Positions 58,636-64,000 of a stretch of 64,000 nucleotides of DNA are shown one piece after another. Location: NCBI GenBank assembly GCA_046296295.1, contig JBKBLG010000006.1, forward strand, positions 84,207 to 148,206, in the 5' to 3' direction. The first letter of the stretch is position 1. Each line of letters opens with the position of its first letter. This stretch comes from UBA10646 sp046296295. Lineage in GTDB: Bacteria > Bacteroidota > Bacteroidia > Chitinophagales > Chitinophagaceae. The notes under the pieces were generated by a model. It saw only the letters and a list, made by a program, of their open reading frames with translations. It was not told the origin of the DNA and did not search any database. A program made the position numbers and the translations under genes.

Positions 58636-59385
58636 TTATAAGTGTAATGTCCCTTGCGGGTAAATGACTTTCTCAAGAAACAAACCATGCGGTGGTGTAC
58701 TAAAATCAGCCTTGGTACAATCTTGTGCAGCAATAATTTGTGCTAGCTGTGCTAATGAATAGTTACCTCTGCCAACACGTAACATGGTGCCTACCAACCC
58801 ACGAACCATGCCTCGCAAAAAGCGATTGCCTTGTACATGATACACCCAATGTTGTGGTGTTATTTGCTCCCAATAAGATGTGGTAAGGGTGCAATTGAAA
58901 TTATTCACTTGTGTATGACGCTTGCTAAAGCTTGCAAAATTTTGATGCTGCTGTAGTAGAGCGGCCGCTTGCTGCAGCAAATCGAAATTTAGCGGGAATG
59001 GGAAGAAATAAGCCCTATCTGTAAGTAGCGGATTTTTGTGTTGATAGATATGATAGGCATATTTACGAGCAGTAGCTAAAAACCTGCTGTGAGCATCGTT
59101 AGATACCTTATAAATGTTGTTGCAAGCAATATCGGGTGGTAGTACCGCATTGATAGCATAACAATTTTTAGGTGTTAAAGTGAGTGCGGTATCGAAATGA
59201 AAAAAGTTTTGTAATGCATGCACACCAGCATCGGTTCTACTGCTGCCAGTGAGCTCGAAAGGTTGTTTATAAATAGTGGTAAGTGCTTTTGTGAGTTCGG
59301 TTTGAATGGTATTCGCATTTTCTTGCACCTGAAAGCCGCTGTAGCGAGTGCCCATATAGCTCACTTCAATGAAGTAACGATTCAT
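58636..59385 (-). CDS. truA: tRNA pseudouridine(38-40) synthase
   Basis: 249 residues from ATG at 59385 (MNRYFIEVSYMGTRYSGFQ). Catalytic Asp lies in GSSRTDAGVHALQN; ARKYAYHIY and FLRGMVRGLVGTMLRVG follow, as in TruA. It modifies U38-40 in the anticodon arm of many tRNAs. The C terminus VIYPQGTLHL is encoded by an imperfect motif copy (58652-58666) and lies beside the assembly gap, but the frame is intact. Confidence 0.94.
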   Translation of the reverse strand: MNRYFIEVSYMGTRYSGFQVQENANTIQTELTKALTTIYKQPFELTGSSRTDAGVHALQNFFHFDTALTLTPKNCYAINAVLPPDIACNNIYKVSNDAHSRFLATARKYAYHIYQHKNPLLTDRAYFFPFPLNFDLLQQAAALLQQHQNFASFSKRHTQVNNFNCTLTTSYWEQITPQHWVYHVQGNRFLRGMVRGLVGTMLRVGRGNYSLAQLAQIIAAQDCTKADFSTPPHGLFLEKVIYPQGTLHL

Positions 59386-59389
59386 ACGA

Positions 59390-60643
59390 TTATGGCTTTG
59401 CAGAGCGAATGAGTTGCGTAAACTTATCTTTATTGGCGGTTTGTATGAGCTGGGTTTCGAGTGCTGCAAAACCTGCTACATCAATGGTGTAAGCAAATGC
59501 CATTTCGAAAAAGCGGTATCTGCCATCGTCGGTTAAAAACATGATACCCAGTTGTTTTATTTGCTCAACCGTAAAGCATTTTTCTCCGAATACCTTTTGT
59601 GCTATCACAATCATTTTAGCTTCAACGCCGTTGCTTACCATGCGTTTGCGAAGTTTCACAAAATCGTCGTTGGAAGCAGATATCTTACAAGTAGCACCTG
59701 CAGCTGGTCTGGTGATAGTTGGGGTGTAGTTATTGCTTTTTTCATTCGAAGTAGCAGCTGTATCGGGCGTTGGTTGAAAGTAAGGATTACCTGCAATGCC
59801 TTTAGGTGAATTGCTAATAGCTACAGTGTCGGTAGGTGGTGCTTTTGTGGTTCTAGTTGTAGCGCTGGTATCAGTTTTTTCATTTGCCGTAAGGCGAGCC
59901 GGAATGGTATCTTTTGCAGTAGGTTGGCTCGGTTCGTTGCGGGTGATGGTAAGTGATACTACTTGGTTGTTAAGTGCCTCACTGATATCAGTAGCTTTTT
60001 CAATTCTAATGGTAATGGTATCGGTAACATCGCCATAGCTTTCTAAAAAGGTAACAGTGGTGCCAATGCTATCTTCTATTTCTTTGGCTTTCACAATACT
60101 TCTTGTGATGGTTGTGGTGGTATCGTCAGTAATAGCCACTGTAGCTGTATCACGCGGTGTTATGGTTGATGTATTGGTAGCAAGCGTAGAAGCTTTGGTG
60201 GCGGCAGTGGGTGTGGTGGCAGCGGTAGCATCATTTACCGTAAGGGTACTATCATCTACTACAGAAGCGAGCATTTGTCCGAATGCATCAGTGGTAGTTG
60301 TTTTCGGTTTGTTAGGTTTAATATTGTATAAACCGTAGTCGCCAGCTGCATTTTTTTTCAGGGTTAGCCCACCGTCTTTTCCTTGCGGGTGATAGTTGAA
60401 AGCGTAACTCGGATTGGGGTCGTTACCAAAACCCAGTAAAAGTTCGTTGTTGGTATTGGCAATTTTACTGATCAACAAGTAGCCAGTGGCATTACTCCGA
60501 TACTTCTTGCCTTGTAACACAACGAAGAAAGGTGTTTTATCTTCATGTTGAATGTACACGTAATTATCTTGCGCTGTAGCGGGTGCGTATGATACTACAC
60601 CCAGTACAATCATCAATAGTATCCAAAAGCGATCTAATCTCAT
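59390..60643 (-). CDS. Secreted DUF4476 protein with Thr-rich linker
   Basis: 417 residues from ATG at 60643, with signal peptide MRLDRFWILLMIVLGVVSYA. The N-terminal part (about 25-110) is beta-rich (FFVVLQGKKYRSNATGYLLI). A long Thr/Ala-rich, probably disordered linker (about 120-310) follows. The C-terminal 90 residues are a DUF4476 domain (KLRKRMVSNGVEAKMIVIAQ; YRFFEMAFAYTIDVAGFAAL). Function unknown; probably periplasmic or at the cell surface. Two motif copies lie in the linker (TLTVND and RLTANE). It lies 4 bp upstream of truA. Confidence 0.82.
   Translation of the reverse strand: MRLDRFWILLMIVLGVVSYAPATAQDNYVYIQHEDKTPFFVVLQGKKYRSNATGYLLISKIANTNNELLLGFGNDPNPSYAFNYHPQGKDGGLTLKKNAAGDYGLYNIKPNKPKTTTTDAFGQMLASVVDDSTLTVNDATAATTPTAATKASTLATNTSTITPRDTATVAITDDTTTTITRSIVKAKEIEDSIGTTVTFLESYGDVTDTITIRIEKATDISEALNNQVVSLTITRNEPSQPTAKDTIPARLTANEKTDTSATTRTTKAPPTDTVAISNSPKGIAGNPYFQPTPDTAATSNEKSNNYTPTITRPAAGATCKISASNDDFVKLRKRMVSNGVEAKMIVIAQKVFGEKCFTVEQIKQLGIMFLTDDGRYRFFEMAFAYTIDVAGFAALETQLIQTANKDKFTQLIRSAKP
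59881..59894 (-). repeat. Dispersed motif variant in the DUF4476 linker
   Basis: CATTTGCCGTAAGG; read LTAN on the coding strand. Confidence 0.65.
60232..60245 (-). repeat. Dispersed motif, exact copy in the DUF4476 linker
   Basis: CATTTACCGTAAGG; read LTVN on the coding strand. Confidence 0.8.
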
Positions 60644-60795
60644 ATCATACAAAACTAATGATAATAGTATTGTGCCGTTACTGCCGTTTATCAGCATTAA
60701 CATGCATTGCTACAAATTAAAAATGGATTATTGTATTTCGAAGCAGTTGGGTATAATTAGCTGCTATATTTACCATCCTAAAACACGAATGTCTA

Positions 60796-63270
60796 ATGAA
60801 AAAAGTGTGTTTGGCCCTGAGTATTTTGGCCAGTTTCACAACCATAGCACAGCCCGCTACAAAGCCTAACGAGGCGTGGAAGAAGGAATATCGTGCTACC
60901 GATACCAAAATCAATGCCCTAGTGCATACAAAGTTAGAGGTTAGCTTTAACTACGAGCAGCAGCATATGCCCGGAAAGGCATGGATTACGCTCATGCCTC
61001 ACTTTTATGCAACTGATAGCCTACGTTTAGATGCTAAGGGTATGCAAATCAACAAAGTTGCACTTGTAACACCTAACGGTATGAAGCCGCTTAAATATGT
61101 GTATAACGATGCCGCTAACTTGTACATAACCCTCGATAAAACATACAAAGCAGGTGAAAAATACACTGTGTATATCGATTATGTTGCTAAGCCTAATGAG
61201 TTGAAAGTACAAGGTAGTGCTGCTATTACCGATGCTAAAGGGTTATACTTTATTAACCCAACAGGTGAAGATAAAAAGAAGCCTATTCAAATTTGGACAC
61301 AAGGTGAAACCGAAGCTACCAGCGTTTGGTGCCCAACCATTGATCGTCCGAATCAAAAAACAACCAATGAAATTATAATGACAGTGCCCGACAAATACGT
61401 TACCCTTAGTAACGGTAAGTTGGTAAGTCAAAAGAAAAATAACAATGGCACACGTACCGACCATTGGAAAATGGATATGCCACATGCGCCTTACTTATTC
61501 TTCATGGGTGTTGGCGATTACAGTATAACAAAAGATACCTACAAGGGTAAAGATGTAACTTATTATGTAGAGCCAGAATACAGTACCGTAGCTAGAAAAA
61601 TTTTCGGACATACCCCAGAAATGATGGCCTTCTTCAGCCGCATTACAGGTGTTGATTTTCCATGGGTCAAATATGGCCAAATGGTGGCCCGCGATTATGT
61701 AAGCGGCGCCATGGAAAATACCACCGCTACCTTGCACCAACAAAGTGCTCAGCAAGATGCTCGTGAACTTACCGAAGGCAACCGTTGGGAAGATGTTATT
61801 GCTCACGAACTATTTCACCAATGGTTTGGCGATTACGTTACCTGCGAAAGTTGGAGTAACCTTACGGTAAATGAAAGCTTCGCTAATTACAGCGAAACCC
61901 TTTGGAACGAGTACAAATATGGAAAAGATGCCGGCGATGCTCATAACTTCAGCGATATGCGAGGTTACCTAGGCAGTGGTAGCGAAAAGAAAGATTTAGT
62001 TCGCTTTTACTATCGCGATAAAGAAGATATGTTCGATGCCGTAAGCTACAATAAAGGCGGTCGTATCTTACACATGCTAAGAAACTACGTTGGCGATAGT
62101 GCATTCTTTAAATCATTAAATCTCTACTTAAATACTAACAAGTTCAAAGCTGCCGAAGCACACCAATTACGCTTAGCTTTCGAAGAAGTTACAGGTCGCG
62201 ATTTAAACTGGTTCTTTAATCAATGGTACTTCGGTGCAGGTCATCCAAAAGTTACCATAGATTACGATTATAACGATGCCGCTAAAACGGTAAGTGTAAT
62301 TGTAAAACAAACACAAGACAGCACCAAAACTTTCATACTACCAATTGCAATAGATGTATATGAGGGTGCACAAAAGAAACGCCACCAAGTATGGATTAAA
62401 AATCGTATCGATACATTCACATTCGCTTACGGCCAAAAACCAGATTTAGTGAATGTTGATGGCGATAAGGTAATACTTTGGGAAAAGAGAGAACCCAGCA
62501 AAACATTAGCACAGTTTTTACACCAATATAAATATGCAGCTAGCTACCTCGATCGTTATGAAGCATTAGATGCCGCAGCCAAAAAACAAGCCGATGCTAC
62601 TGCACAAGAAATATTAAAGTTAGGCTTAGCCGATAAGTACCATGGCTTACGTAGGTTCACCATTAGCAAGTTAGATTTCAAAAAATCTGGGGTAAAAGAA
62701 TGGGCCGAACCAATGCTCGCTTTCATCGCAGAAAACGATGCTAAACGTACTGTTAAAGCCGATGCCGTAGAAGTATTAGGTAGCTTTAATAACGAAGCCT
62801 ATAAAACACTCTTTACCAAGCTAACACAAGATTCATCGTACACACTAGCTGGTAATGCTTTAGAAGCATTGTATGAAATAGATAGTATTGGTGCCCTCAC
62901 AATTGCAAAGCAATTAAGTACCCAAAAGCCTAAAGGAAAATTAGGAGCTGCTATTAACAGTATACTTATTCGTTCCGGCGATTTCAGTGCTTTCGATGAT
63001 ATCACTGCAAGTTTTAAAGAAATGGGCCTACAAGAGCAGTTTAACTTTGTACAACAATACGCCGATATGATTGGTAAGTTAAAAGATAACAAACAAATCA
63101 AAGCAGGTGTAGATGCTGTTATTGGGTTACGCAACGCCGTTCCTGAACAATACCGTTCTCAAACCGATGGTTACCTCAATAATATGATTTTAAAAGGTAT
63201 TGCCAGCAAGCTCAAAGCTGCAGGTAACCAAGAAATGAACGATTACATTTTAAAAGCTATAGAAAAATAA
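60796..63270 (+). CDS. M1 family metallo-aminopeptidase, secreted
   Basis: 824 residues with signal peptide MKKVCLALSILASFTTIAQ. Substrate motif GAMEN (304-308) and zinc site HELFH (337-341) with third ligand Glu360 (HExxH-18-E) are intact. A N-terminal beta-saddle domain precedes it, and a C-terminal HEAT-like helical region (about 575-824) follows. It removes N-terminal residues from peptides in the periplasm. An exact motif copy (61860-61873) encodes NLTVNES and so includes the zinc-ligand codon. Terminator downstream. Confidence 0.94.
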   Translation: MKKVCLALSILASFTTIAQPATKPNEAWKKEYRATDTKINALVHTKLEVSFNYEQQHMPGKAWITLMPHFYATDSLRLDAKGMQINKVALVTPNGMKPLKYVYNDAANLYITLDKTYKAGEKYTVYIDYVAKPNELKVQGSAAITDAKGLYFINPTGEDKKKPIQIWTQGETEATSVWCPTIDRPNQKTTNEIIMTVPDKYVTLSNGKLVSQKKNNNGTRTDHWKMDMPHAPYLFFMGVGDYSITKDTYKGKDVTYYVEPEYSTVARKIFGHTPEMMAFFSRITGVDFPWVKYGQMVARDYVSGAMENTTATLHQQSAQQDARELTEGNRWEDVIAHELFHQWFGDYVTCESWSNLTVNESFANYSETLWNEYKYGKDAGDAHNFSDMRGYLGSGSEKKDLVRFYYRDKEDMFDAVSYNKGGRILHMLRNYVGDSAFFKSLNLYLNTNKFKAAEAHQLRLAFEEVTGRDLNWFFNQWYFGAGHPKVTIDYDYNDAAKTVSVIVKQTQDSTKTFILPIAIDVYEGAQKKRHQVWIKNRIDTFTFAYGQKPDLVNVDGDKVILWEKREPSKTLAQFLHQYKYAASYLDRYEALDAAAKKQADATAQEILKLGLADKYHGLRRFTISKLDFKKSGVKEWAEPMLAFIAENDAKRTVKADAVEVLGSFNNEAYKTLFTKLTQDSSYTLAGNALEALYEIDSIGALTIAKQLSTQKPKGKLGAAINSILIRSGDFSAFDDITASFKEMGLQEQFNFVQQYADMIGKLKDNKQIKAGVDAVIGLRNAVPEQYRSQTDGYLNNMILKGIASKLKAAGNQEMNDYILKAIEK
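61860..61873 (+). repeat. Dispersed motif, exact copy in the M1 peptidase active-site region
   Basis: CCTTACGGTAAATG read LTVN; the next codon is completed as Glu360, the zinc ligand. Confidence 0.8.
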
Positions 63271-63287
63271 ATAGCTGTGAAAATCAT

Positions 63288-63326
63288 AATAAAGGCCGCA
63301 AACTATAAGGTTACGGCCTTTATTTG
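63288..63326 (+). terminator. Terminator after the M1 peptidase gene
   Basis: An 11-bp perfect stem (63288-63298 with 63314-63324; AATAAAGGCCG core) with a 15-nt loop and T-rich tail. Confidence 0.82.
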
Positions 63327-63386
63327 TGTTTTGTAACTTTTGCCTGCAAAGGCGTTATATTTTCACACCAATAAGCGAAAAGAATT

Positions 63387-63836
63387 ATGAAAAAAGTATT
63401 GCTTGCTGTTATGAGTTTAATGTGGGTTACCCTTACGGTAAATGCCCAATCGGGTGCCGATGCCTTACTCGGTTTTTGGAGAAGCGGCGATGGAAAAGCC
63501 GTTATTGAAATTTATAAAAACGGAGATATGTACGATGGTAAAATTGTATGGTTGGCCGAACCAAACGACCCGCAAACGGGTAAGCCTAAAGTAGATAGTA
63601 AGAACGAAGAAGAAAGCCTGCGTAGCCGTCCGATATTGGGTTTGGTGAATCTAAGAGGCTTCAAATTTGTGAAGAAGAACAAATGGGAAGAAGGTAAGAT
63701 ATACGACCCGAAAAGCGGTAACGATTATAGCTGCGAAATTAAAATGACCGATGCTAACACCTTAGAAGTACGTGGTTATGTTGGTATTTCTATGTTTGGA
63801 AGAACCGATGTATGGAAGCGTCAGAAAATGAAATAA
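63387..63836 (+). CDS. Secreted DUF2147 protein
   Basis: 149 residues with signal peptide MKKVLLAVMSLMWVTLTVNAQ. The DUF2147 pattern follows: GADALLGFWRSGDGKAVIEIYK, MYDGKIVWLAEP, RSRPILGLVNLRGFKF, WEEGKIYDPKSGNDYSC, LEVRGYVGISMFGRTDVWKR. A lipocalin-like beta-barrel family of unknown function. An exact motif copy (63431-63444) encodes LTVN inside the signal peptide, just before the cleavage site. Confidence 0.88.
   Translation: MKKVLLAVMSLMWVTLTVNAQSGADALLGFWRSGDGKAVIEIYKNGDMYDGKIVWLAEPNDPQTGKPKVDSKNEEESLRSRPILGLVNLRGFKFVKKNKWEEGKIYDPKSGNDYSCEIKMTDANTLEVRGYVGISMFGRTDVWKRQKMK
63431..63444 (+). repeat. Dispersed motif, exact copy in the DUF2147 signal peptide
   Basis: CCTTACGGTAAATG read LTVN. 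Confidence 0.8.
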
Positions 63837-63855
63837 TTAGAGTTAGCATGCTGTA

Positions 63856-63902
63856 TTATAAAGATGGTGGGGCGGCCTGGGGCCGCCCCACCATCTTTAT
63901 AA
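63856..63902. terminator. 22-bp perfect hairpin after the DUF2147 gene
   Basis: Arms 63856-63877 and 63881-63902 (core GGTGGGGCGGCC/GGCCGCCCCACC) with a 3-nt loop; tail TTTATAA. Suits a shared terminator of convergent genes. Confidence 0.85.
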
Positions 63903-63913
63903 CAACTTCAATT

Positions 63914-64000
63914 TTATAAGCTAATTAATTGCAAGCTAATACTACTATACCAGGTAGTACCAAGGCTGGTAGTAAGTACCTCTCTTGCTTCATCGCCATT
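63914..64000 (-). CDS. Possible 3' end of a minus-strand gene (partial)
   Basis: On the minus strand a frame is open from the window edge for 28 codons, ending at TAA (63914-63916), with the peptide end EVLTTSLGTTWYSSISLQLI. It converges on the DUF2147 gene with the 22-bp hairpin between them, as at other gene ends here. The length is too short to name a family; it could be chance. Confidence 0.4.
   Translation of the reverse strand, partial: NGDEAREVLTTSLGTTWYSSISLQLISL

Noticed and set aside
58431..58733. Open frame across the N gap
   Set aside because: It is made of homopolymer and N translation and overlaps the truA end in another frame.

Overview
The window is AT-rich DNA from a Bacteroidota chromosome, most likely of the Chitinophagaceae/Chitinophagales type. 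That placement is my inference from gene families and gene order; no rRNA is present. Supporting signs are promoters of the TTTG-N(18-20)-TAnnTTTG type, almost no Shine-Dalgarno sequences except one strong one at rpsU, a type IX secretion C-terminal domain, and families such as DUF4920, DUF2911, DUF3822, DUF4476, YfhO and ELWxxDGT-repeat proteins. The DNA is nearly fully coding, and most genes are housekeeping genes.

Layout. 1-5.9 kb (+): 3' end of ftsK, lolA, lgt, yajQ, rpmE2 (L31 type B), serA. 5.9-9.7 kb (-): Spx/ArsC-like protein, pdxJ, a DUF2452 fusion, DUF2911, YhcH, alpha/beta hydrolase. 9.7-12.1 kb (+): RDD protein, hscA. 12.1-14.8 kb (-): YfhO-like membrane protein, ribE. 14.9-25.5 kb: the translation block, rpsU - xerC - hpf - four tRNAs - tuf - tRNA-Trp - secE - nusG, then an intruding segment (TPR histidine kinase, DUF4920, NTF2-like), then rplK-rplA-rplJ-rplL. 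The rpoBC genes do not follow rplL. 25.5-38 kb: Fe-S membrane protein, PyrR-like transferase, phosphoglucomutase, pcm-like, CBS protein, MATE pump, DUF3822-rsmD-bioD-5-FCL-lpxK-rnr. 38-41.5 kb (-): HAD phosphatase, PolX-like PHP protein, Lys/Ala-rich histone-like protein, L27, L21. 41.6-52.6 kb (+): GH3, a two-component system with an acyltransferase gene between kinase and regulator, a lipoprotein, a broken secreted ELWxxDGT gene, amidohydrolase, OmpA lipoprotein. 52.6-64 kb: ftsE, purM, ribF, holA, exonuclease, coiled-coil protein, an assembly gap, truA, DUF4476, M1 aminopeptidase, DUF2147.

The main unexplained signal is a short dispersed motif, CCTTACGGTAAATG, and its complement CATTTACCGTAAGG. 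I read about 21 exact copies and about 30 near copies in 64 kb, in both orientations and in both genes and spacers. Inverted pairs form hairpins behind genes, some copies sit in promoter spacers, and one supplies a start codon. All ten exact copies fully inside genes are read in one frame, as Leu-Thr-Val-Asn. This resembles neisserial DNA uptake sequences or cyanobacterial HIP1. I know of no description of it in this phylum.

Other points of note: the strong SD on rpsU (autoregulation by bS21 is known in Flavobacterium), a terminator flush with the xerC start, several probable leaderless genes, a PolX homologue without polymerase aspartates, an RsmD with GPPY in place of DPPY, and a two-lesion pseudogene.
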